NCBI RefSeq assembly: GCF_001636405.1 | Contig: NZ_KV440950.1 | Span: 2,689,712 to 2,753,711, forward strand | Length of the DNA stretch: 64,000 nt | From: Peribacillus frigoritolerans | GTDB taxonomy: Bacteria > Bacillota > Bacilli > Bacillales > DSM-1321 | Reading direction: 5' to 3' | In this document: piece by piece, positions 50,785-60,334 of the stretch | Numbering within the stretch: the first letter of the stretch is position 1 | How the letters are laid out: each line of letters starts with the position of its first letter | Translations under genes and position numbers: made by a program | Notes under the pieces: generated by a model | Seen by the model: only the letters and a program-made list of their open reading frames with translations | Told to the model about the DNA's origin: nothing | Databases searched by the model: none

Positions 50785-52911
50785 ATGGAAAAAGCACGTG
50801 AATATTTACAAGAATACTTTGGTTATGAGTCATTCCGAAAAGGTCAGGAACAGATTATCGAACAGGTATTGGGAGGAATAAACACAGCGGGAATCATGCC
50901 TACCGGCGGAGGTAAATCAATATGTTACCAAGTTCCAGCCCTTCTGTTACCAGGTGTAACACTCGTTATATCCCCACTAATTTCCTTGATGAAGGACCAA
51001 GTAGATGCCCTCGAACAAAATGGGATTGATGCCACGTTTCTTAATAGCTCCATTTCTGGGTTAGAATCATCCAATAGAATGAACGATATTAAGCACGGTA
51101 GATATAAGCTGGTTTATGTTGCTCCTGAACGTTTGGAAAATCCTGCATTTCAACAGGATCTATTTAATGTGGAAATTTCTATGGTTGCCATTGATGAGGC
51201 CCACTGTATATCTCAATGGGGGCATGACTTCAGGCCAAGCTACCTAAAAATCAAAACCTTATTGAAAAACATGCCATCCGCTCCGACTGTACTGGCTTTA
51301 ACGGCAACTGCCACACCGCATGTGACCGATGATATATGTCAGTCGCTCGGAATATCTGTACAGCATACAGTATCCACGGGATTTTCCAGAGATAACCTGT
51401 TCTTTTCCGTTGTGAAAGAAGAAAATCGCAGTCGGTTTTTAATGCGCTATTTGGAGAAAAACAAAAATGAATCGGGTATTATATATGCAGCAACCAGGAA
51501 AGAAGTCGATTCCTTGTATGCCAAGCTTATTAAAGCCGGATTCAAAACAGGTCGATATCATGCTGGCATGAATGAAAAAGAACGGTCGGACCAGCAGGAT
51601 CAATTCATTCGTGATGACGTTCCCTTGATGGTAGCGACATCTGCCTTCGGGATGGGAATCGATAAGTCGAATGTTAGATACGTCATCCATTACCAAACTC
51701 CAAAGAACATGGAGAGTTATTATCAGGAAGCGGGCCGTGCAGGGAGGGATGGTTTGGATAGCGAGTGTATCCTCTTATATTCCCCACAGGATATGCAGAT
51801 ACAGCGTTTCTTGATTGATCAATCAAATCCCTCTCAGGAGTGGCAATCCCAGGAATTGAAGAAATTGAACAGAATGAAGGATTATTGTTTTACCGAAGGA
51901 TGTTTGCAAGCCTTCATTCTTAGATATTTTGGAGAAGAAAACCCTGAAGATTGCGGTCATTGCGAAAATTGTACAGATAAACGTGACTCTGTTGATGTAA
52001 CTACACAGGCACAAATGGTTCTTTCATGTATGTTGCGAATGGGGGAGCGATTCGGTAAAACGATGATTTCCCAAGTGCTTACCGGATCACGCAATAAGAA
52101 AATTGAAGAGTTCGGATTCCAGAAGCTTTCAACCTATGGTATCATCAATGACCAAACTGCGAAGGATGTTGGTGATTTCATTGATTTCCTGACAGCAAAA
52201 CAGTATATCGAAATGACGGGCGGACAGTTTCCGGTTCTTAAAGTCACCAATGCTGGCAGGGAAGTGCTTTTGGGACAGAAAAAAGTCCTGCGTAAGGAAA
52301 TAAAAAAAGTAAGCAGCATCAGTGCTGATCATGGGCTGTTTGAAGAGTTGAGACAGTTAAGAAAAGAATTGGCAAGTACGGAAAATGTACCTCCATTCAT
52401 TATTTTTTCCGATGCGTCTTTGAAAGATATGGCCGTCAAACTGCCGAGGACGGAAGAGGAATTCCTGGAAGTCAAAGGGGTGGGGATGCAGAAATTCGAA
52501 CGCTTCGGAGACGCATTTTTACAAGTGATTTCCCAGTATGTACAGGCACACCCTGAATTAGAAACGAATACTATGGTTACAAAGGAAACGGTAAAGAGAG
52601 CTACTAAACCATCTCACTTAGAAAGCTATCGCTTATATCAGGAAGGCAAATCAATCAAGGAAATAGGGACATTGAGAGGATTGTCTGCCATTTCAATTGA
52701 AAATCATTTATTAAAGTGTGCAGAAGAACACTTGGATATCAATTGGGATGAGATTTTCTTGGAGAAAGATTTTAATCTTGTTTTGGAAACTGCGAAACAA
52801 TTGGATTCAGAAAAATTGAAACCACTTAAAGAAGCCCTGCCCGAACATATTTCCTACTTTATGATCAAAGCGATCTTGGTTAAGGCAGGGCTGGAAAACG
52901 AAAGGTGTTAA
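50785..52911 (+). CDS. recQ: ATP-dependent DNA helicase RecQ
   Basis: In the 708-residue superfamily 2 helicase, Walker A is AGIMPTGGGKSICYQVPA (about residues 35-52). Then come LVISPLISLMKDQVDAL, VAIDEAHCISQWGHDFRPSY (DEAH, about 137), LALTATATPHV, FGMGIDKSNVRYVIHY and YYQEAGRAGRDGLDSE. The RecQ zinc-binding cysteines are in YCFTEGCLQAFI and EDCGHCENCTDKR. An HRDC domain (about 510-590) and a C-terminal helix-turn-helix region (LYQEGKSIKEIGTLRGLSAI) follow. It acts in recombination and fork restart. ATG 50785 is preferred over the adjacent TTG; AGGAGGAAT is upstream. Confidence 0.95.
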   Translation: MEKAREYLQEYFGYESFRKGQEQIIEQVLGGINTAGIMPTGGGKSICYQVPALLLPGVTLVISPLISLMKDQVDALEQNGIDATFLNSSISGLESSNRMNDIKHGRYKLVYVAPERLENPAFQQDLFNVEISMVAIDEAHCISQWGHDFRPSYLKIKTLLKNMPSAPTVLALTATATPHVTDDICQSLGISVQHTVSTGFSRDNLFFSVVKEENRSRFLMRYLEKNKNESGIIYAATRKEVDSLYAKLIKAGFKTGRYHAGMNEKERSDQQDQFIRDDVPLMVATSAFGMGIDKSNVRYVIHYQTPKNMESYYQEAGRAGRDGLDSECILLYSPQDMQIQRFLIDQSNPSQEWQSQELKKLNRMKDYCFTEGCLQAFILRYFGEENPEDCGHCENCTDKRDSVDVTTQAQMVLSCMLRMGERFGKTMISQVLTGSRNKKIEEFGFQKLSTYGIINDQTAKDVGDFIDFLTAKQYIEMTGGQFPVLKVTNAGREVLLGQKKVLRKEIKKVSSISADHGLFEELRQLRKELASTENVPPFIIFSDASLKDMAVKLPRTEEEFLEVKGVGMQKFERFGDAFLQVISQYVQAHPELETNTMVTKETVKRATKPSHLESYRLYQEGKSIKEIGTLRGLSAISIENHLLKCAEEHLDINWDEIFLEKDFNLVLETAKQLDSEKLKPLKEALPEHISYFMIKAILVKAGLENERC

Positions 52912-53035
52912 GGTTTTTTGGATAATTTCTTCATTGAATAAATAAGAATTTGGTTTAATGCGTATACTAGGAATGATAAAAAGGTGAAATTTCGCTCCTT
53001 TAATCAGAGTCTTTATAAAAAAGAGGAGGTTGCTC

Positions 53036-53242
53036 ATGTATTTTGGTAAAAAGAATTCAGAGGAACCAGAAATAGTTATGGAAGATACGATAGTATATGC
53101 ATGCGGATCAGCGGATTGCAATGGTTGGATGAGAAAAGATTTTGCCTCGGAAAACTATGATTGCCCAATGTGCGGAAGTCAATTGGTTGAAGAAATCAGG
53201 GAGCTCCCAAAAATTGAAAATGAGTATAATGCGTTTAAATAA
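53036..53242 (+). CDS. YdjO-like zinc-ribbon protein (first copy)
   Basis: The 68-residue product has CGSADCNGWMRKDFAS followed by DCPMCGSQLVEEIRELP. The two Cys pairs form a probable zinc ribbon and match the YdjO family, described as cold-inducible small proteins. ATG 53036 follows AGAGGAGG. A second copy lies at 54099. Molecular function is unknown. Confidence 0.82.
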   Translation: MYFGKKNSEEPEIVMEDTIVYACGSADCNGWMRKDFASENYDCPMCGSQLVEEIRELPKIENEYNAFK

Positions 53243-53272
53243 AAGAGGTGAATCATAGCCTCTTTATTTTTT
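53242..53272 (+). terminator. Terminator after the first ydjO-like gene
   Basis: AAAGAGG (53242-53248) pairs with CCTCTTT (53259-53265), followed by ATTTTTTATTTT. Confidence 0.75.
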
Positions 53273-54084
53273 ATTTTGAGAAGGAAGGATGGCGGAGTGT
53301 TTTTATCCTGGGATTAAAGCTTTACATATAAAGATATGTATGATATTATTAGATTTCAGTGTTATGAAAAGAATGCACTGGAGGGTAATTTAAAGTAACA
53401 TTTTTATTAATAAAATAATTTTTCATCATTTTCATGATGAAGTAGAAACGAGTTAAACACATTTAGAAAAAAGAAATACATGTTATCACCAAGTATTTTC
53501 CTCGATCCATTTCTGTTCTTCATTAACTTACTTCTATGTACCATTTGTCTTTTGGAATTTAATCTACCCAATTGGAATTACGGACGGTTTTAATTAATAA
53601 ACATGTACTTACAAGCTTTTATCTGATTCTCGCAGGCACGGTCTAGGAACCGTATGGATGGGAGAGAGGCAGGGCTTTCATTGTTTTAGGTTTTGGCATT
53701 AAAAATTACTCTCGTGCTCGCTTAGATTTGAAATGTTCAACGAACGAGCAGGAAGAACCATATGGAATGGATTCTTAAACAGGCGCAGTCTCGATTATCT
53801 GAAGGGTAAGTCAGGGACTGTGTTTCATTTTGGGGAATACTTTCTTTTTTAGAATCTTTCCTCAAATATATAAAGCATATATATGATATAATGGTAACTG
53901 AGATATGAAAAATTCATGCCGTAATCTCAAGTTCTTACCATTCAAAAAGTTTGGTTGAAAGAACAATAATCATACTTAGATTTGCGAATGGTTATTTACT
54001 CACAATTTAGATTAAACGCCATCTATTCTTCTTTTATCTTTATGGCTTGTGATCTGTTATGCAGGACGGAGTCAATTCAATTCT
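53273..54084. other. Long spacer between the two ydjO-like genes
   Basis: About 810 bp with no intact gene. Around 53630-53670 CGGTCTAGGAACCG can form a short hairpin within a more GC-rich island (53625-53830). Short frames such as GRTIWNGFLNRRSLDYL appear there but are broken. The rest is A/T-rich. It may be a remnant of a deleted gene, a long cold-shock-type leader, or both; I cannot tell. Confidence 0.4.
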
Positions 54085-54098
54085 AAGGAGTGAGATAT

Positions 54099-54293
54099 AT
54101 GTATAGAAGAAATAATACGGAAGAAATCATTCCTGAAGAAACAAAGGTGTGGGAATGTACATCAGAAGATTGCAAAGGTTGGATTCGCGATAACTTTACA
54201 AGTAATGATGAACATGTTTGTCCGTTATGTAGCAGCGAGATGAAACCCGGCACCAGAATGCTTCAAGCAATTAACAATCCAAGAAACTATTAA
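54099..54293 (+). CDS. ydjO: YdjO family zinc-ribbon protein (second copy)
   Basis: The 64-residue product is MYRRNNTEEIIPEETKVWEC with WECTSEDCKGWIRDNFTS and HVCPLCSSEMKPGTRML. Four conserved Cys form a zinc ribbon, and the sequence is close to B. subtilis YdjO. ATG 54099 is 8 nt after AAGGAG. It shares the CGWxRxxF core with the copy at 53036. In B. subtilis the family is described as cold-inducible. Confidence 0.87.
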   Translation: MYRRNNTEEIIPEETKVWECTSEDCKGWIRDNFTSNDEHVCPLCSSEMKPGTRMLQAINNPRNY

Positions 54294-54298
54294 GGCTA

Positions 54299-54337
54299 TA
54301 AAAAAAGCTGAAGGGGATTCCCTTCAGCTTTTTTTAT
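54299..54337. terminator. Bidirectional terminator between ydjO and the YitT-family gene
   Basis: AAAAAAGCTGAAGGG pairs with CCCTTCAGCTTTTTTT around GATT. It lies between convergent genes and can end both transcripts. Confidence 0.88.
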
Positions 54338-54376
54338 CTTTCTGCCAATTGGATGAAGCAAAAAGCAGATGAATGA

Positions 54377-55291
54377 TTAGTGGATATCTTTTTTCTTGAA
54401 TCGGCCGCCTCGGACTTCCGCGATATCCCCTACAGCAAGAAATGCAGATGGATCGAAGCTTTTGACTATCTCTTTAAGTTTAGCTTCCTCAAGCCTGTTT
54501 ATTACACAAAAGATGACTTTTTTATCATCACCGGAATAAGCACCTTCACCAGCTAAAAAGGTTACGCCCCGTCCAAGGCGATTCATTATAGCTTCACCGA
54601 TATCATTAAATTCATCACTGATAATCCAGACAAATTTGGATTCGTCCAAACCTGCGATGACGATATCCATCGTTTTATATGCCACGAAGTAAGCTATGAT
54701 CGAATACATGGCACGATCCCACGAGAATACGAAGCCCGCACTTCCCAGGATGAATAAATTGAAAAACATGACGATCTCCCCAACGGAAAAAGGGAGCTTC
54801 TTGCTAGCGAGTATAGCAAGTATTTCTGTACCATCCAATGAGCCGCCATATCGAATGACCATTCCAACACCAATGCCAAGAATCATTCCGCCGAAAGCGG
54901 ACGCTAGGAGGATATCTTGAGTGAAAGCTGGTACATGATGAAGCAATGTAGTGGTTATGGAAAGGATTAAAATTCCATAAAGGGTAGATAATGCGAAGGT
55001 TTTGCCGATTTGTTTATAACCGATAAAAAAGAAAGGAAGATTCAAAATGAAAAGAAAGATTCCGAGCTTCCATCCAGTGATGTAAGATAACATAATCGAT
55101 ATACCCGTTATGCCCCCGTCGATTACGTTATTCGGCACTAAAAAAATCTCGAGGCCGACAGCCATCAAAACCGCACCGATTGTAATTAATAGACCTCTCT
55201 GTAAAATTTGTCTCAGTGTTAATTTTTTATGCTGGGTCTTCTTTTGCATAATTTCTGTTGTACTTGCACCTGCCAGGTCTGACATAATCAT
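54377..55291 (-). CDS. YitT/DUF2179 family membrane protein
   Basis: The 304-residue product has a cytoplasmic N-terminus of ~30 residues, then about five to six helices (LLITIGAVLMAVGLEIFLVP; GITGISIMLSYITGWKLGIF; LLASAFGGMILGIGVGMVIR YGG). NNVIDGGITGIS and GGSLDGTEILA are the repeated YitT signatures. A C-terminal soluble DUF2179 domain follows (FVWIISDEFNDIGEAIMNRL; VIFCVINRLEEAKLKEIVKS). Function is unknown; DUF2179 is a betaalphabeta ligand-binding-like fold. ATG 55291 is 8 nt after GGAG. It is convergent with ydjO. Confidence 0.88.
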   Translation of the reverse strand: MIMSDLAGASTTEIMQKKTQHKKLTLRQILQRGLLITIGAVLMAVGLEIFLVPNNVIDGGITGISIMLSYITGWKLGIFLFILNLPFFFIGYKQIGKTFALSTLYGILILSITTTLLHHVPAFTQDILLASAFGGMILGIGVGMVIRYGGSLDGTEILAILASKKLPFSVGEIVMFFNLFILGSAGFVFSWDRAMYSIIAYFVAYKTMDIVIAGLDESKFVWIISDEFNDIGEAIMNRLGRGVTFLAGEGAYSGDDKKVIFCVINRLEEAKLKEIVKSFDPSAFLAVGDIAEVRGGRFKKKDIH

Positions 55292-55664
55292 GCCACCCAC
55301 TCCTTCTCTCTATATAGGTTCTATTTAATTATAAACCTATAGGTATAATTAAATAAAGAAATTAACATTCTGTTGCATATATTCCTGAATAATTATTGGT
55401 ATCATTGATAACGTCCTGTAATGAAGGAACAGGGTTGTTAATGCTTGTCATTACCATGTATTCTTATTCTACTCCATACAAAACAATAGTATTTCTAATT
55501 TTATTGAATTTATGAAAGAAACCTGCATTTTCTTGAGATATGGGGTGCACTGAAAGAATCGATGTGTAAATAAATAGGAATAAGGAAATAAAAAACCTTT
55601 GAGGTACTATGAATTTCCTTTACAATATAGGAGAATAGAACGTTTGAGGTGATCAAGTAAAAAA
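55292..55664. other. Divergent spacer upstream of the PAS kinase gene
   Basis: About 370 bp, A/T-rich. Near 55619-55630 TTTACAATATAGG resembles a -10 region for the kinase. No hairpin or repeat was found. Confidence 0.4.
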
Positions 55665-57797
55665 ATGGAACAATCAATTGTAGCATCAAATCCTGTTCTC
55701 TTTATGATTGCAGTACTTTTGATAATAATGGCTTGTTATACGGCGTTGGATTTACTGACAACATTACTGACGATAAAGAGATATAAACGCCTTGTGTATA
55801 TAGGGAGCAGCTGCTCTATGGGAGTGGCTATTTGGACGCTTAATTTTGTTGTTATTTTCACCCTCGATAATTCAGGAATGGCAGCATACAACTTTTCTAC
55901 AATAATTTTTTCGTTAGCATTAGCCATCGCTCTCGCAGGGGTTGGGTTATTGGCCATTTCGTATAAAACACAAGTCCTGCAAATCGTTTTTTGCGGTTTC
56001 ATGTTTACGATGGCGATATTATCCAATTATATAATGGGAACATCTTCATTAAACCACTCTTTGCACTTTAACCCATTATCGGTCTTCAGTACGCTTTTCA
56101 GCATCTTTATTTTATTTGTAGCAGCACTTGCCATCTTATTTCATTTTAATAAATTAAGTCAATCTTCGCTAAAACCAGTCAGTACTCTTTTTATGAGTGG
56201 TGCAATCATTGAAGGCTATTATCTTTTTGTAAGGGTGTTACCGATGAACGCGAAAAATGAAGCGGGTGAATTTGTTCCACTCACTCCATTTATGCTTTAT
56301 CTTACATGCTTCGTTTCATTATTCATCCTTGCCAGCTTGATAGCTTCAAGTACGATCGTGGGCCGGCGGTTAGCAAAAAGTGATAATACTGTAAGCGATA
56401 TCCGTTATGCTTTAGATCAATCGGCGATCGTCGCCATCACGGATGCAAATGGGATCATTACATATGTAAACGAAAAATTCCTGGAAATATCTCAATATGA
56501 AAAACATGAACTAATAGGAAAAAATCATTCCATAATCAATTCTGGTCATCATCCGAAAGAATTTTTCACTGACTTATGGCTAACGATCAGCAAAGGGAAA
56601 ACATGGCATGGTGAAATATGCAATCGGGCAAAAGATGGTAATGTATATTGGGTGGATACAACTATCGTTCCTTTTATGAAAAAGGGTAAACCATATCAAT
56701 ATATTTCCATCCGTTCGGATATTTCCAGTCGTAAAAAAGCAGAAAGTGCTTTAAAGGAGTCAATTAAAGAACTGGAAGATATGCATTATGCAATCAACCA
56801 ATCCTTGATTGTGGCGATTACCGATGATAAAGGAGTCATTATCGAAGTGAATGAAAAGTTCTCGGAGGTTTCTGGTTATGGGAGAGGTGAATTGATAGGT
56901 CAGACCCATAAGATCGTTAATTCTGGATACCACTCAAAGGAATTCTTTGAAAAAATGTGGATGACCGTCCGTGAACGCAAAGTTTGGAAAGGTGAAATTA
57001 GAAACAAGGCGAAAGATGGCAGTTTTTATTGGGTCGATACAACTATTGTTCCATTTTTCAGCGAAGAAGGTAAACCATTTCAGTATTTAACCATTAGATA
57101 TGACATAACCGAGCGTAAACAATCGGAAGAGATGCTCCATCGGCAGGATAAATTAGCCGCTGTCGGTCAGCTTGCTGCTGGAGTGGCACATGAAATACGC
57201 AATCCGTTGACCTCCATGAAAGGGTATACGGAGTTTTTGCAATTGGATGAAACGGACGAAAATAAACAAGAATATCTGGAAATAATCATGGACGAAATCA
57301 ATCGTGTGAATGAGATAGTTGAAGAGTTCCTACAATTGGCCAAACCACAGGCCTTGAATTTGGAGATGAAGAATCTTGTGCCAATCATTCAAAATGTTGT
57401 ATCTTTGACGGAGTTTGAAGCCAGGAAGAAGAACATCACGCTGATTTCGGATTGTAATGACGAAGAGATCTTTGTTCGTTGTGATGAGAATCGATTAAAA
57501 CAAGTCTTATTGAACTTCATTAAAAATGGTATGGAAGCTATGCCTGAAGGTGGGTTCATAAAAGTCATGACTGAAATTAAAGAGGATAAAGTGCAAATAT
57601 CCATTACCGACACAGGAATTGGGATTCCACCAGAGCAGCTTAAGAGACTGGGAGAACCATTTTTCACAACGAAAAAATCTGGTAATGGGTTAGGTTTAAT
57701 GATCAGCTTTAAAATCATAGAAAGCCATTTCGGAAATGTCTTTGTCGAGAGCGAGGTCAATAAAGGTACAGTCTTTAATATTGTGCTCCCTATTTAG
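55665..57797 (+). CDS. Membrane-bound PAS sensor histidine kinase with a degenerate MHYT-like domain
   Basis: In the 710-residue product, residues ~10-240 hold seven predicted helices with the MHYT-domain layout (ACYTALDLLTTLLTIKRYKR; IWTLNFVVIFTLDNSGM). The motif His is replaced (TLNF instead of MHF). Two PAS domains follow (about 250-360 and 372-485), with near-identical closing segments (DGNVYWVDTTIVPF and DGSFYWVDTTIVPF). HisKA has HEIRNPLTSMKGYTEF (His, about residue 510), and HATPase has DTGIGIPPEQLKRLGEPFFT. The form is like Bacillus sporulation kinases. It lacks an adjacent response regulator. Confidence 0.9.
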   Translation: MEQSIVASNPVLFMIAVLLIIMACYTALDLLTTLLTIKRYKRLVYIGSSCSMGVAIWTLNFVVIFTLDNSGMAAYNFSTIIFSLALAIALAGVGLLAISYKTQVLQIVFCGFMFTMAILSNYIMGTSSLNHSLHFNPLSVFSTLFSIFILFVAALAILFHFNKLSQSSLKPVSTLFMSGAIIEGYYLFVRVLPMNAKNEAGEFVPLTPFMLYLTCFVSLFILASLIASSTIVGRRLAKSDNTVSDIRYALDQSAIVAITDANGIITYVNEKFLEISQYEKHELIGKNHSIINSGHHPKEFFTDLWLTISKGKTWHGEICNRAKDGNVYWVDTTIVPFMKKGKPYQYISIRSDISSRKKAESALKESIKELEDMHYAINQSLIVAITDDKGVIIEVNEKFSEVSGYGRGELIGQTHKIVNSGYHSKEFFEKMWMTVRERKVWKGEIRNKAKDGSFYWVDTTIVPFFSEEGKPFQYLTIRYDITERKQSEEMLHRQDKLAAVGQLAAGVAHEIRNPLTSMKGYTEFLQLDETDENKQEYLEIIMDEINRVNEIVEEFLQLAKPQALNLEMKNLVPIIQNVVSLTEFEARKKNITLISDCNDEEIFVRCDENRLKQVLLNFIKNGMEAMPEGGFIKVMTEIKEDKVQISITDTGIGIPPEQLKRLGEPFFTTKKSGNGLGLMISFKIIESHFGNVFVESEVNKGTVFNIVLPI

Positions 57798-57862
57798 CCT
57801 AATAGGAAGCTATGAAAAAAAATAACAACTTTGTATAAGATGTCTGCGTGGGGGAACTGGAA

Positions 57863-59059
57863 TTGGAAAAACAAAAGCAAGTCAATATCATTAGCTTGAA
57901 GGTTTTTTACCTTTTTTCATTTTTTGCAGTAGGAAGTTTAACACCGCTATTAAGCGTTTATTTAGCCAATGAGGCAGGTTTGTCAGGTATTGAAATCGGT
58001 ACGATCATGTCTGTTGGACCGATAGTGATGATCGTTTTTCAACCTTTTTGGGGAATTGTCTGTGATTGGAGCGGGAGACCGGCAAAAATACTGGCAATGA
58101 CATCGTTGCTTGCTGGTGTATTCGGTTTAGGTTACTTGCTGTTCGATCATTATTTACTTATAGTATCCGTTGCTGTCGCTTTGGCTATTTTTCAAAGTGC
58201 GATAATACCTGTTTCAGATAGCATCACCCTTCAATATACAACGAAGATCAAATCGAATTATGGGAAAATCCGTTTATTCGGATCACTTGGTTACGGTGTG
58301 GCCGTTTTTGTAATGGGGAAATTATCTGAATCCTTCATGGGTCCTTCCGTGATATTTTATGCTTTTTTCTTCGGTCTTTTGATCTCGGCTAGTCTGGCTC
58401 TTCGTTTGCCTGAAGAGCCGCCTGGGGAAAAGGTGAAGCTTTTCGGCGGAATGAAAGAATTGATCACCATGAAACGATTCCTTATCTTTCTAGCTATAAC
58501 GTTCTTGCTTTTTGGTCCTAATCTTGCAAATAATGTATACTACGGTTTGTTTGTAGAGGCAAGGGGAGGGACATATACAGGAATTGGCATTGCGTTCCTT
58601 TTAGCTGTATTATCGGAAATCCCCTTTATGAGAATCGCAGGTACCTGGATTCATAAGATAGGCCTGCTGCCAATTACCTTATTGGCTGGAACGGCCTCAT
58701 TGGTCCGCTGGGTTTTATACTTCACCGAACCGAGTTTGGCTACCGTATATGTGTCTTCGATCATTCAAGGGTTTTCACTTGGCTTATTCATTCCTGCAGC
58801 TTTACAATATATCAGGGAAGTTGTCCCTGTACGTATTACAGTAACGGCAATAACGCTTTATTCCGCCATAGGCAATGGATTGGGTAACTGGTTCAGTACC
58901 TTTAGCGGCGGAATAATCTTGGATAAATCAGGAATATATGCGGTCTATTTATTTTATGGTTTACTCACCCTGATCGGAATGCTACTTACAATATGGCTCA
59001 TGAGGTATGAAAAAAAATTAAAAGTTATGGGGAGACCCATAGGTATAATAGAAAAATGA
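57863..59059 (+). CDS. MFS transporter (nucleoside/sugar-porter-like MFS_1 group)
   Basis: The ~398-residue product has twelve predicted helices. The first contains FYLFSFFAVGSLTPLLSVYL. FQPFWGIVCDWSGRPAK takes the place of the motif A loop and IKSNYGKIRLFGSLGYGVAV opens helix 5. This arrangement is that of the PPP/LacY-like MFS subgroup (YwbF, YttB in B. subtilis). The substrate is unknown. The frame opens with GTG 57848, but TTG 57863 has GGGGGAA at a suitable distance, so the shorter form is preferred. It follows the kinase by 65 bp on the same strand. Confidence 0.82.
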   Translation: MEKQKQVNIISLKVFYLFSFFAVGSLTPLLSVYLANEAGLSGIEIGTIMSVGPIVMIVFQPFWGIVCDWSGRPAKILAMTSLLAGVFGLGYLLFDHYLLIVSVAVALAIFQSAIIPVSDSITLQYTTKIKSNYGKIRLFGSLGYGVAVFVMGKLSESFMGPSVIFYAFFFGLLISASLALRLPEEPPGEKVKLFGGMKELITMKRFLIFLAITFLLFGPNLANNVYYGLFVEARGGTYTGIGIAFLLAVLSEIPFMRIAGTWIHKIGLLPITLLAGTASLVRWVLYFTEPSLATVYVSSIIQGFSLGLFIPAALQYIREVVPVRITVTAITLYSAIGNGLGNWFSTFSGGIILDKSGIYAVYLFYGLLTLIGMLLTIWLMRYEKKLKVMGRPIGIIEK

Positions 59060-59069
59060 TGGAAAATAA

Positions 59070-59116
59070 AGCGAGGGACCTCTTTGCCTATCATGGTGAA
59101 GAGGTCTTTCTCTATT
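59070..59116 (+). terminator. Terminator after the MFS gene
   Basis: GACCTCTT pairs with AAGAGGTC across a 14-nt loop, followed by TTTCTCTATTCTATTT. Confidence 0.75.
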
Positions 59117-59201
59117 CTATTTACAAATTTGAGAGAACGCAGGGTAAATGATCAAGCAGAATGAACATACTTTGAAAGGGCGTAGGGGTTCATTAAAATT
59201 C

Positions 59202-59376
59202 CTCAGTAGACAAACTCGGTGAAAATGGATTTGTCTCCAATTTTATAAGGGTTTGTATAATATACACGTTGATTGGAATGAAAGGCACTCGCTTTCCGCG
59301 GCACTTTAGCCTGCCAGGTCTACCTTGGACAAGCTTTTTCCTCAGAAGTCTAGAACGCCCGTTCCAATCAACTTTG
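59202..59376 (-). repeat. Dispersed palindromic repeat, copy E (inverted)
   Basis: The orientation is opposite to copies A-D: TAGACAAACTCGGTGAAAAT (tail hairpin) comes first. The core from GTTGATTGGAATGAAAGGC follows, with ACTCGCTTTCCGCGG, GCCTGCCAGG and TTTTTCCTCAGAAGTCTAG, ending GTTCCAATCAACTTTG. The ends (GATTGGA/TCCAATC) form an inverted repeat. Only the outer parts match closely. Confidence 0.75.
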
Positions 59377-59539
59377 TTTGAAGTTTAGAGAGAACCCCTT
59401 TTGTAATCCCATTCCGCGGTAAGTCTATAAAAGATATGCTTTTGTGTATTGGGAATTTTAACCAAAACAATCAGTTTTTTATTTTTGGAAATAATATGAT
59501 TTAATGGAAGATAGAGAATGAATGGAAGGGTGAGTGTTT

Positions 59540-60334
59540 TTGAGCAAACCAAAAGTGTTGGCTATTACCATCGCATCAGCTTTTATCGGTCTGTTTTTTT
59601 TATTTTGTCTTGGATGGGCGATTATGGACCATTATGGAAAGGGAACTTCCGATAAGGAAGTGATTGAAGAAACCGCCATTAAAAAAAATGATTTTCCCGA
59701 TGATTTTACGGTGGTAGCGATAGGCGATTCATTGACCCGCGGCACAGGTGATGAAACAGGGAAAGGTTACGTTGGACTTGTTATTGAAGATTTAAAGAGT
59801 GAATACAATAGAAAACCAATCATTCATAACCTGGGAATTAATGGACAAGTGTCTAAAGAATTGGTACAGCAAGTGAGACAACCGGAAGTGAAGCGCCAAA
59901 TCCAGGCTGCTGATGTTATTTTAGTTACAATCGGGGGTAACGATTTATTTCAAAAAGGCAGGACCCTGCTTGAATATGATCGTGAAGCTATTACTGTATC
60001 ACAAAAGAGTTTCTTGGGAAATTTACATGAAATTTTTAAGGATATCAATAAAGTCAATGATACAGCTACCATTTTGTTGCTTGGGCTGTATAATCCGTTT
60101 ATAGATTTGGATGAAGACTTTGATACGAACCGAATCGTACGGGACTGGAATAATGAAACGGCGGAAGTCGTGGCTCTTTATGAAAATGCAATTTTCGTTC
60201 CAACTTTTGATTTATTTCAATTGTCGGTAAATGAGTATTTGTATTCAGATAAATTTCACCCCAATAAGAAGGGATATCGTTTAATTGCTGATAGAGTTGC
60301 TCCTTTAATAAAATGGGAGGATGTGGAACGATGA
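59540..60334 (+). CDS. SGNH/GDSL-type lipase or esterase, membrane-anchored
   Basis: The 264-residue product has an N-terminal helix (VLAITIASAFIGLFFLFCLG) that anchors or exports it. Block I is VVAIGDSLTRGTGDETGKGY (nucleophile Ser), a central Gly/Asn is in LGINGQVSKEL, block III is VTIGGNDLFQ, and block V is DKFHPNKKGYRLIADRV (catalytic Asp/His). All four SGNH residues are present. It resembles B. subtilis YpmR-type lipases. TTG 59540 follows GGAAGGGTGAG. Its stop overlaps the ABC ATPase start (ATGA), so hydrolase and exporter are translationally coupled. Confidence 0.88.
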   Translation: MSKPKVLAITIASAFIGLFFLFCLGWAIMDHYGKGTSDKEVIEETAIKKNDFPDDFTVVAIGDSLTRGTGDETGKGYVGLVIEDLKSEYNRKPIIHNLGINGQVSKELVQQVRQPEVKRQIQAADVILVTIGGNDLFQKGRTLLEYDREAITVSQKSFLGNLHEIFKDINKVNDTATILLLGLYNPFIDLDEDFDTNRIVRDWNNETAEVVALYENAIFVPTFDLFQLSVNEYLYSDKFHPNKKGYRLIADRVAPLIKWEDVER

